A DNA stretch of 21,007 bases from CAYQUC01 sp048061315 (GTDB lineage Bacteria > Pseudomonadota > Gammaproteobacteria > UBA6429 > Thiohalophilaceae): NCBI GenBank assembly GCA_048061315.1, contig JBGMRJ010000048.1, positions 1 through 21,007 of the forward strand. The letters are read 5' to 3'. How positions within the stretch are numbered: the stretch's first letter is position 1; the number at the start of each line of letters is the position of its first letter. The translations under genes and the position numbers were made by a program. Below the pieces are notes generated by a model. That model had not been told where the DNA came from and did not search any database. It worked only from the letters and a program-made list of their open reading frames with translations. Positions 1-7,653 of this stretch are shown here, piece by piece.

Positions 1-573
1 TTTTAATTCTAGTAACCCACTGTGCTCAAATACAATTTTCTTTAAAGCATCTGTCCATAACGATGGGTTATCCCAGTTTTTTAAAATCAGACTAAAGAAG
101 TCGGGACCTTGAGCCAGCAATCGTTGCGCTAATATTTGTTGCTTAACTCTATTTATATTATAGCTTAATTCTTCAGTTCGTAAAACAATAACCTTACAAC
201 TAGTTAATTCATTTTTTAATTTTGTTTCTTGCTTGAATAAATCGTTTCGTTTTTTTGTAACATTTAAAGACTCGCCTTTCACCTTTTCTTCAAGTAGTTT
301 CGATTTTTCAGCGAATGCTGATATAAGTTTGTTCTTAGAATCTACACAGGATAGTGCCAAGACCCGATAAGTTTTAATATTTTTGAAATACTCATCAAGT
401 TTATTAATTCTAATTGTTTGTCTTTTTAACTCTCGTTCAGCTTTATCTAATACCTTATTGATCGCTATTGGATTAAATTCAGGCGTATCTTCAACAGCAA
501 AAGCAGTACCAATAGCCGTATAAATAACTAAATAGATGACAGTGATTATTCTGATAAAAATTTTAGTGTTCAT
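1..573 (-). CDS. N-terminal part of a probable DUF3772-type mechanosensitive channel (partial)
   Basis: The reading frame starts with ATG at 573 and stays open for 191 codons to the window edge, so the C-terminal part is missing. Residues 1-26 look like a signal peptide (hydrophobic stretch followed by GTAFA). Residues about 35-145 are rich in K, E, L and Q and look like a long coiled coil. The segment ILAQRLLAQGP at 147-157 resembles the end of the DUF3772 periplasmic domain that precedes the membrane part of some large MscS-family proteins. That family would release solutes through the inner membrane under osmotic stress. The start lies 14 bp after the ubiA stop, so the gene is probably co-transcribed with ubiA. 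The family call rests on a remembered motif; the membrane channel domain, which would settle it, lies outside the window. Confidence 0.55.
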   Translation of the reverse strand, partial: MNTKIFIRIITVIYLVIYTAIGTAFAVEDTPEFNPIAINKVLDKAERELKRQTIRINKLDEYFKNIKTYRVLALSCVDSKNKLISAFAEKSKLLEEKVKGESLNVTKKRNDLFKQETKLKNELTSCKVIVLRTEELSYNINRVKQQILAQRLLAQGPDFFSLILKNWDNPSLWTDALKKIVFEHSGLLELK

Positions 574-587
574 TACTCAACTCATAA

Positions 588-1445
588 TCAGGAAAATATA
601 TAATTTCCTAATATACCTAAATAGATACTAAGACCAAACCAATTATTATTTAAAAATGCTTTAAGGCATAAACTCTTTTCACGATTTTTAATCAAGTATT
701 GCTGATACACAAAAAAACAACTCGCAACAGCTAATCCAATATAATAATATAGATTTAAATTTAACTCACTGCCAAGCAGAAGAAATCCGAAAACTAATAA
801 TACCTGGGAGAACGCCAGTATAATTTTATCTGCATCCCCAAATAAAATAGCTGTAGACTTAACACCAATTTTAAGATCATCTTCGCGATCAACCATGGCA
901 TACATGGTGTCATAAATCACAGTCCACACTACGGTTAAAACATAAATTAACCAGGCTTCTTTTGGAATAGAGTTAGTTTGAGCGGCATAAGCCATGGGCA
1001 CTGAACTGGCAAAAGCCATACCCAATACAACTTGCGGTAAATGAGTGTGGCGTTTCATAAAAGGATAAATACTGGCTAATGCCAATGCTGCAAATGACAA
1101 ATACAGTGTTAGCTTATTAAGCAGAAGCACTAATAAAAAAGCAATAGCGACCAGGACAAAAAACAAAATAAGTGTTTCCTTTTTTGTCACCTTGCCACTG
1201 GTTAGCGGTCTATCTTTAGTGCGTTCAATATGCAGATCTATTTTTCGATCTGCAAAATCATTAATAACACAACCTGCAGCACGCATTAACACAACACCTG
1301 AGATAAAAATAACTAATATAAACAGATCAGGCGTTCCTTCAGCTGCTAACCATAACGCCCAGAGTGTTGGCCAAAGTAATAAAAATATTCCGATAGGCCG
1401 GTTAAAACGCATTAATACTAAATAAATTTTTAACTTATCTAACAT
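588..1445 (-). CDS. ubiA: 4-hydroxybenzoate octaprenyltransferase UbiA
   Basis: This integral membrane prenyltransferase joins 4-hydroxybenzoate to polyprenyl diphosphate, the second step of ubiquinone synthesis. I place the start at ATG 1445 (285 aa, close to the 290 aa of E. coli UbiA). The frame is open upstream to 1514, but the upstream start overlaps the end of ubiC, and ATG 1445 has an AGGTG ribosome site 8 nt before it. Two Asp-rich motifs that bind Mg-diphosphate are visible: NDFADRKID at 62-70 and DTMYAMVDREDD at 179-190, followed by KSTAILFG. Several hydrophobic helices surround them. The start lies 4 bp after the ubiC stop and its ribosome site is inside the ubiC coding end, which suggests translational coupling to the enzyme that makes its substrate. 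Confidence 0.95.
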   Translation of the reverse strand: MLDKLKIYLVLMRFNRPIGIFLLLWPTLWALWLAAEGTPDLFILVIFISGVVLMRAAGCVINDFADRKIDLHIERTKDRPLTSGKVTKKETLILFFVLVAIAFLLVLLLNKLTLYLSFAALALASIYPFMKRHTHLPQVVLGMAFASSVPMAYAAQTNSIPKEAWLIYVLTVVWTVIYDTMYAMVDREDDLKIGVKSTAILFGDADKIILAFSQVLLVFGFLLLGSELNLNLYYYIGLAVASCFFVYQQYLIKNREKSLCLKAFLNNNWFGLSIYLGILGNYIFS

Positions 1446-1449
1446 GATT

Positions 1450-2076
1450 TTACACCTGCTGCACTTTTGATGCTCGATATTGACAGTGCAATATATTAGG
1501 TAAAAAAACTTCATTTACCAAAAGTGGTTTATGTTTCCCGATATAAAAAATCGACCGTCTACCCCAAATTTCATTACAATTTTGCGAATTCTCATGCCCG
1601 GCCATGGCTGTTGAAAATAATGCATGCTGTGAATCAATACGCGCAATTTCAATTTCATCTCGATGCATATTAGGATCAGAAAATAAAATAGCACCTAATG
1701 GTTTGGAGCCTAACATGGATAAATGCCGTTGTTTACCGGTTAATGTCTTTCTTGGGATGATGGTACGTGCAAAAACCCATGATTCAACACCACAATATAA
1801 AATCACTTCCCGAATTAAGGCATATTCAGCTGGATTACTTTGCAATCTGAGTGACTCATTGAGCATGGGTATTGCCCATCGTTGACTAAGCACATGAACG
1901 CTAAACTGTTCAGAACAGGTATTTTTAATCTGTTTTGTTAATGAGCCACTGTCGTGCAACCAGCATGAAAACGATGGCGGAATTGCTTCACTTATCCATT
2001 GGTATTTTGGTTTCCAGACGGGTTCATTGACATGCCGCCCAATATTGTGAAGTGAATTCCACTTTTTTGTTTTCAT
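1450..2076 (-). CDS. ubiC: Chorismate--pyruvate lyase UbiC
   Basis: This cytosolic lyase cleaves chorismate into pyruvate and 4-hydroxybenzoate, the committed step of ubiquinone synthesis. Family signatures are in the expected order: WLHDSGSLTK (39-48), REVILYCG (89-96, with the Arg equivalent to R76 of E. coli), ARTIIP (103-108), LGSKPLG (122-128), WGRRSIF (171-177) and KPLLVNEVFLP (183-193, with Glu189 matching the catalytic E155). At 208 aa it is longer than the 165-aa E. coli enzyme, with extra residues at the N terminus, between IEIAR and WGRRS, and at the C terminus. The start is 8 bp after the recG stop and has only a weak ribosome site, so it may depend on recG translation. Its product is the substrate of the next gene, ubiA. 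Confidence 0.93.
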   Translation of the reverse strand: MKTKKWNSLHNIGRHVNEPVWKPKYQWISEAIPPSFSCWLHDSGSLTKQIKNTCSEQFSVHVLSQRWAIPMLNESLRLQSNPAEYALIREVILYCGVESWVFARTIIPRKTLTGKQRHLSMLGSKPLGAILFSDPNMHRDEIEIARIDSQHALFSTAMAGHENSQNCNEIWGRRSIFYIGKHKPLLVNEVFLPNILHCQYRASKVQQV

Positions 2077-2084
2077 AAAATTAA

Positions 2085-4208
2085 TTACGCATTACCATAA
2101 TGCATCGCATCCCCCATCCATCTCTGGATAATGGGTAAAATAGCTGCCGAGTTCTCACGTACCATCTTATTCGCTACATCCCGTATGTGCGGTAACATTT
2201 CTTCATCACGTTGAATATCTGCAATTTTTAACTGCCACATTCCGGTTTGTCTGGTGCCAAGCACTTCACCGGGACCGCGTAGTTCCAAATCTTTTTGCGC
2301 CAGATAAAAACCATCATTGGACTCACGCATTGCAGTAAGACGTTCATTGCCAATTTTGGATAATGGCCCATGATACATTAATACACAGGCGCTGGCTTGA
2401 TCACCTCGACCAACCCGGCCTCGCAGTTGATGTAATTGTGCTAATCCAAACCGTTCTGCATTTTCGATTATCATCAGGCTGGCATTAGGAACATCAACCC
2501 CAACTTCGATAACCGTTGTCGCCACCAGTAAATCTATCTTTCCCTGTTTAAAATGGGACATGACGTGTTCTTTTTGAATTGATTTTAATCGCCCGTGTAC
2601 CAGACCAATCGCTATGTCGGGTAATGCTTCTGCTAATAAATCCGCTGTATCTTGCGCTGCTTCGCATTGCAGTGATTCTGATTCTTCAACCAGCGCACAG
2701 ACCCAAAAAACCTGCCGTTTATCTTTGCAGGCTTGATGTACTCGAGACACAACTTCTGCACGTCGTTTATCACTTAAAACAACGGTTTCGACTGGCTTTC
2801 GCCCCGGTGGTAACTCATCAATAATCGAACAATCCAAATCGGCATAACTGGTCATTGCTAATGTTCTGGGGATTGGTGTTGCTGTCATAATTAATTGATG
2901 AGGATAATAATCGTTAAACTTGCCCTTTTCTCGCAACGCTAAACGTTGATGAACGCCAAAGCGATGTTGCTCATCAATAATCACCAGTGCCAGATTTTTA
3001 AATATCACATCATCCTGAAACAAGGCATGTGTGCCGATAACGATATTAAATTTTCCATTTTTAATATTCTCGAGAGATTGTCGTTTTTCAGCAACTTTCA
3101 TTTTACCAGATAACCAACCCACCGATAAACCGAGTGTTTCAAACCACTTTAAAAAATTTTGATAATGTTGTTCTGCTAGAATTTCAGTTGGTGCCATCAT
3201 GGCAACCTGGTAATTATTTTCAATGGCGTGTAATGCCGCAACTGCGGCAACGACGGTTTTTCCCGAGCCGACATCACCTTGTACTAATCGTTGCATCGGA
3301 AAATCGTTTTTAATATCCGTTTCTATTTCCAGAATTACTCTTTGTTGTGCTTTGGTTAAACTAAAAGGTAATAATGCTATAAACCTGGATACCAGTGCAT
3401 TTTCTGATAATAATGCATAGGATTTTAATTTTTGAACTTGCTCTCTGAATTGCGCCATACTTAAGTAATGCGCTAATAATTCTTCATATGACAAGCGTTT
3501 TTGTGTTTGGTGGATACCGTCTTTTAAAATATCAACCGGGGCATCCGGCGGTGGCCGATGAACGTATAATAATGATTCATCCAGCTTGGGCAGATTTAAT
3601 GGTGCTAATGATTCTTCGGATAAAAATTCATCGAGTTTGATCTTGCCTTGCCGTAACATGTCCATCACTTGATCGTTAATATTACGAATACGAATTTGAT
3701 GTAATCCCTCAGTCGTGGGATAGACAGCCGTTAAAAATTCGTTTACAGCAGTGATATTATTCATATCATCGATATCACTGGAATTATTTTCACTTACGGC
3801 CACACGCTCATATTCCGGATGGATCATTTCATAGCCACCGGCTCCACGACGCACCGTGCCATAACATTTAATAGTCGTGCCGCGTTCCAGATTTTTTTTT
3901 TGCGCTGCACTAAAATTAAAAAAACGCAATGTTAATGATCCGGTTCCATCGTGTATCCGCGATAGCAGCATTCGACGACGACCAAATTTAATCTCGGTTA
4001 ACTGCACTTCACCAATAACAACACATTCATCATCTTTACGTAAACTGCCAATTGGAACCACTCGTGTCCTGTCTTCATAGCGAAGTGGTAAATGAAATAA
4101 TAGATCCTGAATAGTATGAATCGAAAGCTTGGCAAGTTTTTCCTGCACCTTAGGGCCGATGCCTTTGAGGTTTAATAAGGATTCTGAGTTGTCAGGTGTA
4201 ATTTGCAT
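2085..4208 (-). CDS. recG: ATP-dependent DNA helicase RecG
   Basis: RecG remodels stalled replication forks and branched recombination intermediates in the cytosol. The protein has 707 aa (E. coli 693). The N-terminal wedge region carries LKGIGPKVQEKLAKL (13-27) and HLPLRYEDRT (39-48). The superfamily 2 helicase motor follows: Walker A GDVGSGKT (311-318), DEQH box (412-415), TATPIPRT (442-449) and the QLRGRVGRG motif near residue 600, with the C-terminal RecG-type segment ending in a typical RELRGPGE-like stretch. The ATG at 4208 is preceded by a weak ribosome site. A 231-bp mobile element lies 10 bp upstream. Without it and one copy of its duplication, recG would start 16 bp after ridA, so the insertion has split a spoT-ridA-recG operon and may alter recG transcription. 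ubiC follows 8 bp downstream. Confidence 0.97.
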   Translation of the reverse strand: MQITPDNSESLLNLKGIGPKVQEKLAKLSIHTIQDLLFHLPLRYEDRTRVVPIGSLRKDDECVVIGEVQLTEIKFGRRRMLLSRIHDGTGSLTLRFFNFSAAQKKNLERGTTIKCYGTVRRGAGGYEMIHPEYERVAVSENNSSDIDDMNNITAVNEFLTAVYPTTEGLHQIRIRNINDQVMDMLRQGKIKLDEFLSEESLAPLNLPKLDESLLYVHRPPPDAPVDILKDGIHQTQKRLSYEELLAHYLSMAQFREQVQKLKSYALLSENALVSRFIALLPFSLTKAQQRVILEIETDIKNDFPMQRLVQGDVGSGKTVVAAVAALHAIENNYQVAMMAPTEILAEQHYQNFLKWFETLGLSVGWLSGKMKVAEKRQSLENIKNGKFNIVIGTHALFQDDVIFKNLALVIIDEQHRFGVHQRLALREKGKFNDYYPHQLIMTATPIPRTLAMTSYADLDCSIIDELPPGRKPVETVVLSDKRRAEVVSRVHQACKDKRQVFWVCALVEESESLQCEAAQDTADLLAEALPDIAIGLVHGRLKSIQKEHVMSHFKQGKIDLLVATTVIEVGVDVPNASLMIIENAERFGLAQLHQLRGRVGRGDQASACVLMYHGPLSKIGNERLTAMRESNDGFYLAQKDLELRGPGEVLGTRQTGMWQLKIADIQRDEEMLPHIRDVANKMVRENSAAILPIIQRWMGDAMHYGNA

Positions 4209-4209
4209 T

Positions 4210-4218
4210 ATGTTTTAT
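4210..4218. repeat. Left target site duplication, 9 bp
   Basis: ATGTTTTAT is identical to the copy at 4450-4458 and directly abuts the left inverted end of the mobile element. It lies between the element and the recG start codon. Confidence 0.8.
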
Positions 4219-4449
4219 CACTGCTGTCCCGTTAAAAAAAGAAAATTAGCTTTAAAGTTAAGCTGTATAACCGTATGAGCTAATTGCAATACCACCGGAC
4301 TTGAAACCGGTGTAGCCTTCTAAAGACGCGCTTTCGCCATCCCTGGCACGCTCGGCTGCTGCATCCATGCAGCAGACGGTCTTTAGAAGGCTACACCGAT
4401 TCCAAGTCCTAACTTTTATTCTCGCTTTAAAGTTAGCGGGACAGCAGTG
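4219..4449. mobile_element. MITE-like non-autonomous element, 231 bp
   Basis: The ends form a terminal inverted repeat: the left end CACTGCTGTCCCGTTAA (4219-4235) matches the reverse complement of the right end with 16 of 17 bases (one T/C difference at position 14). The element is bounded by an exact 9-bp direct repeat, ATGTTTTAT, at 4210-4218 and 4450-4458, as expected of a target site duplication. It has no gene. Inside are a GCTTTAAAGTTA motif near each end (4249-4260 and 4424-4435), a perfect 20-bp inverted repeat (4308-4327 / 4379-4398) and a GC-rich centre that contrasts with the AT-rich surroundings. Such elements are moved in trans by the transposase of a related insertion sequence. 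A 9-bp duplication would fit part of the IS4 group, but I cannot assign a family from sequence alone. Confidence 0.85.
4308..4398. repeat. Nested palindromes in the core of the mobile element
   Basis: A perfect 20-bp inverted repeat (4308-4327 and 4379-4398; arm CGGTGTAGCCTTCTAAAGAC) encloses about 51 bp. It extends outwards imperfectly for about 12 more bases on each side (GGACTTG at 4298-4304, with CAAGTCC opposite). At the centre is a second hairpin with perfect 9-bp arms and a 2-nt loop, CTGCTGCAT-CC-ATGCAGCAG (4356-4375). Transcribed RNA of either strand would fold into a long stem. Confidence 0.85.
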
Positions 4450-4458
4450 ATGTTTTAT
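4450..4458. repeat. Right target site duplication, 9 bp
   Basis: ATGTTTTAT directly follows the right inverted end of the element and repeats 4210-4218 exactly. Six bases separate it from the stop codon of ridA. Confidence 0.8.
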
Positions 4459-4464
4459 GTGTAT

Positions 4465-4845
4465 TTATAATTCCAACACGGCATCCATTTCAACAGCGGC
4501 ATCTTTAGGTAGTGACGCTACCCCTACTGCGGCTCTCGCTGGATAAGGTTGTTGGATATATTCTGCCATTATTTCATTGACGAATGGAAAATTTGCCATA
4601 TCCGTTAAAAAAATATTTAACTTTACTATTGAATTTAAATCACCACCGGCTGCATTTGCGACAGCAGTTAAGTTTTTAAATACCTGATGAATTTGCGCTT
4701 TTATGTCACCGGCTACCATTTCCATTGTTTCTGGAATCAGTGGTATTTGTCCTGACATATAAACAGTTGTTCCTGTTTTTACGGCTTGTGAATACGTTCC
4801 GATGGCCTTTGGTGCTTTATCGGTGTGAATTATTTCTCGGGCCAT
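4465..4845 (-). CDS. ridA: RidA-family reactive intermediate (imine/enamine) deaminase
   Basis: RidA proteins hydrolyse reactive 2-aminoacrylate and related enamines released by PLP enzymes, and so protect other enzymes. The 126-aa length is standard for this trimeric cytosolic family. Visible signatures are IGTYSQAV (15-22), YMSGQIPL (29-36) and PARAAVGVASLPKDAAVEM (102-120). Arg104 matches the arginine that holds the substrate carboxylate, and Glu119 matches the conserved glutamate. The Cys that follows this Arg by two residues in E. coli RidA is Ala here. A strong AGGAG ribosome site precedes the ATG. spoT ends 49 bp upstream. recG originally followed closely, but the mobile element now separates them. 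Close homologues of this family are common next to spoT in gammaproteobacteria. Confidence 0.9.
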   Translation of the reverse strand: MAREIIHTDKAPKAIGTYSQAVKTGTTVYMSGQIPLIPETMEMVAGDIKAQIHQVFKNLTAVANAAGGDLNSIVKLNIFLTDMANFPFVNEIMAEYIQQPYPARAAVGVASLPKDAAVEMDAVLEL

Positions 4846-4894
4846 TTTTATTTCTCCTGATATTTCTAAATTAATTTTAAAGTCTCGATCATTC

Positions 4895-6930
4895 CTATCG
4901 TCGCACTCTGCTGATTCGATATACTAATTTTAATCGCCGCACATGTCGAATAACATTTGCCAGATGTTTTCTATCCGTAACTGAAATAACGAAGGATAAT
5001 GCTGAATGGATGCCATCACGCTCATCCATATCGACACTTTCAATATTTGCCTGTTTTTCGGCCACTGCAGCCGCTACGGTTGCGAGGATACCGCGCTGAT
5101 TTTTAACCATCATTTTTATTTCTACCGGAAAGTTGCCTTCAACTTTTGATTCCCATTGAATGTCGATCCATTTCTCCGGTTTGTTGGAAAATGCTTCTGC
5201 ATTTTTACAATCGTGTATGTGTATCACAATTCCCCGACCAGCCGACACAAAAGCCAGAATCGGATCACCCGGTATTGGGCGACAACACTTGGCAAATTGT
5301 ACCACGGTGCTTTCTGTGCCTTTTATATACAGAGGATNNNNNNNNNNNNNNNNNNNNNNNNNNNNNNNNNNNNNNNNNNNNNNNNNNNNNNNNNNNNNNN
5401 NNNNNNNNNNNNNNNNNNNNNNNNNNNNNNNNNNNNNTTACCTAAACTAATTGATTCTTCTTGTTTCAGATTTTTAAGATAATGTCTGATATTACTTCGA
5501 GCTTTAACCGTATTAACAAAATCTAACCAGACTGGATTCGGCTTTGCACCAGAGGCTGTTATAATTTCAATTTTTTGTCCATTAAATAATTTTGTACGAA
5601 GTGGCATTAATATTCTATCAATTTTAACTGCGACACATTGGTTACCCACATCGGTATGAACGGCATAAGCAAAGTCTACTGCGGTTGCACCACGGGGTAA
5701 TTCTAAAATATCACCGTTGGGTGTAAATACATAAACCTCATCCGGAAATAAATCTATTTTTACATTCTCAAGAAACTCCATCGAATTTCCGGAAAATTGT
5801 TGCATTTCTAATAAATTCTTTAACCATTGTCGTGCGCGTATTTGCGCACTATTACCAGACTCTTTACCACTTTTATATAACCAGTGTGCTGCAATACCGG
5901 CACTGGCGACTTTATCCATATCTTCAGTTCGAATTTGAACTTCAAGGCTTAAACCGTTTAATGAAAATAATACTGTGTGCAATGATTGATAACCATTGGA
6001 TTTCGGTATAGCGATATAATCTTTAAAACGACCAGGAACTGGTTTGTATAAATTATGAATCACTCCCAACACCCGGTAGCACATATCAACTGAATCGACT
6101 GTAATTCGAAACGCAAACACGTCCATAACATCATGAAAGGATAATGCTTTGCTTAACATTTTTTGATAAATGCTATACAAATGTTTTTCGCGGCCAACGA
6201 CCTCGGCACTAATGCCTTCTTGTTTCAGACGCTCTTGAATACTGATTTCTACTTTTGTAACAACTTCTTTTCGATGACCACCTGCTTTTCGCACTGACTC
6301 TTTTAATATCCGACAGCGCATAGGATATAATGCTACAAACCCTAACGCTTCTAACTCCAGCCTAATATTATTCATGCCCAGGCGCATCGCAATAGGAGCA
6401 TAAATATCTAATGTCTCTCGCGCTATTTTTCGTCTTTTTTCAGGATTTAAAGCCCCTAAGGTACGCATGTTGTGCATGCGATCGGCAAGCTTCACCAGAA
6501 TGACTCGAATGTCCTGCACCATGGCGAGCATCATTTTTCTAAAATTTTCAGCCTGTGCTTCGGCCTTACTTTCAAAATGAATATTGGTAAGTTTACTAAC
6601 ACCGTCAACTAAATCAGCAACTTCATCTCCAAACAATTTGGCTATTTCGTCTTTTGCGTGTTTAGTATCTTCGATAACATCATGCAGGATAGCAGCAATA
6701 ATGCTTTTATGATCCATGTGCATTTCAGCAAGGATTCGTGCGGCAGCGAGGGGATGGAAAATATACGGCTCACCCGACACACGATGCTGACCATCATGTG
6801 CTTCAGCTCCAAATAAATAAGCCTGGTAAACTTCAGTGACTTGATCATGCTCGAGATATTTCTCGAGCATAGAACAGAGATCACTTATTAAGAAAACATC
6901 GTTGCTATCCCTGTATTCGGGTGCAGACAT
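4895..6930 (-). CDS. spoT: Bifunctional (p)ppGpp synthase/hydrolase SpoT, interrupted by an assembly gap
   Basis: SpoT makes and degrades the alarmone (p)ppGpp in the cytosol. Before the gap, residues 1-496 show the hydrolase HD domain (FHP at 58-60, ILHDVIEDT at 81-89), the synthetase domain (RFKDYIAIPKSNGYQSLHT at 301-319, EVQIRTED) and the TGS domain (PDEVYVFTPNGDILELP). The RxKD form at 301-304 is the one found in bifunctional enzymes, not the acidic form of RelA. After the gap come PLYIKGTEST, VQFAKCCRPIPGDPI, and a C-terminal ACT domain ending at 4895. The two parts lie in different frames only because 100 N is a placeholder. By comparison with E. coli SpoT about 70 residues are missing. 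The start is 11 bp after the rpoZ stop, the same neighbour as in E. coli. Confidence 0.95.
5338..5437. other. Assembly gap (100 N) inside spoT
   Basis: Exactly 100 N, a common placeholder for a gap of unknown size. Reading through needs a true length of 2 modulo 3, which 100 is not. Homology suggests roughly 210 bp are missing. Confidence 0.95.
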
Positions 6931-6941
6931 GTCCGGTGAAT

Positions 6942-7514
6942 TTAAGGTGCTTCAGATTCGCCTGCGTCACTATCAACGTTAGGGCTATCGGATTCTGTAG
7001 CAGGTGTTGGTGTGGGTGTTGGTGTATCACTTTTCATAAAAGCAGAATTCAGTAAATTAGCTGAAAACTCTGAATTATTAGAAACAGATGGCTCTGGAGC
7101 TGATGGCGCTTCATCTGCAACGTTTGCCTGAGGTTCAGCACTTGCATCTTCAACAGGAGCAACACCACCAAGAATATCATTGCTCGCAGCTAATAACGCT
7201 TCTACCTGACTGGCAAGTAATTCATCGCTGCTTAATTCCTTCTTGTCTGAATCAACATTAGTATTCATTGATTCTTGACCGTCCATTAAGAATTCTTCTT
7301 CGGTTTCTTCGACTTCGACTTCAGTGAGTATCGAGGCATTAATATGACCTTCGGCAATTTCGCGTAACGCCATTACGGTTACTTTATCATTTTCCCATTC
7401 GAGTGTTGGTGTTTTACCATTGGCTAATTGCCGTGCACGTTTGGATGCAACTAATACTAATTCGAATCGGTTATCAACATTTTCTAAACAATCTTCTACA
7501 GTAACTCGTGCCAT
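6942..7514 (-). CDS. rpoZ: RNA polymerase omega subunit with a long acidic C-terminal tail
   Basis: Omega helps assemble RNA polymerase by binding the beta' subunit and forms part of a ppGpp site. Residues 1-70 are a normal omega core: MARVTVEDCLENVDNRFELV, ASKRARQLANG and DKVTVMALREIAEG. The usual length is about 90 aa, but this protein has 190. The extra 115 or so residues are acidic, low in complexity and probably disordered. They include EVEVEETEEE, a stretch rich in A, P, E and S, and four Thr-Pro repeats encoded by a 6-bp tandem repeat (7003-7026). The ATG has an AGGAG site 5 nt upstream. spoT follows 11 bp downstream. The tail lies wholly in frame with a single stop at 6942, so it is not a read-through artefact. 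Confidence 0.93.
   Translation of the reverse strand: MARVTVEDCLENVDNRFELVLVASKRARQLANGKTPTLEWENDKVTVMALREIAEGHINASILTEVEVEETEEEFLMDGQESMNTNVDSDKKELSSDELLASQVEALLAASNDILGGVAPVEDASAEPQANVADEAPSAPEPSVSNNSEFSANLLNSAFMKSDTPTPTPTPATESDSPNVDSDAGESEAP
7003..7026. repeat. Four 6-bp tandem repeats coding Thr-Pro in rpoZ
   Basis: GGTGTT, GGTGTG, GGTGTT and GGTGTA on the plus strand encode a Thr-Pro series near the omega C terminus. Unit gain or loss would keep the frame. Confidence 0.8.
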
Positions 7515-7653
7515 TTTGACTCCTAGCGATACTTATATATAAATGAGGAAGTTCCAGATATGTACTAATGTGGGACTATCCAAAATTGAGATGACCTTCA
7601 CTATAACTTCTAAAATACAGTAAAGTCAGATGCTTGCTATTCTAAGCATTTAC
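7515..7653 (-). promoter_or_regulatory. gmk-rpoZ intergenic region with possible hairpin
   Basis: Reading towards rpoZ, an imperfect hairpin just after the gmk stop (ATGCTT and AAGCAT arms around AGAATAGC, near 7628-7647) could end or attenuate the gmk transcript, though no long U tract follows. Further on, TTGGAT with TATCTG-like sequence 17 bp away near 7555-7585 could be a promoter for rpoZ-spoT. The 139-bp space is large for this operon, which supports an internal promoter. The exact site is uncertain. Confidence 0.3.

Noticed and set aside
1446..1514. Longer ubiA starting at 1514.
   Set aside because: The extra 23 residues overlap ubiC, are unlike UbiA, and ATG 1445 has its own ribosome site and gives the family length.
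4209..4464. The hairpin-rich ridA-recG space as a structured RNA gene or riboswitch.
   Set aside because: Inverted ends plus an exact 9-bp duplication explain it better as a mobile element.
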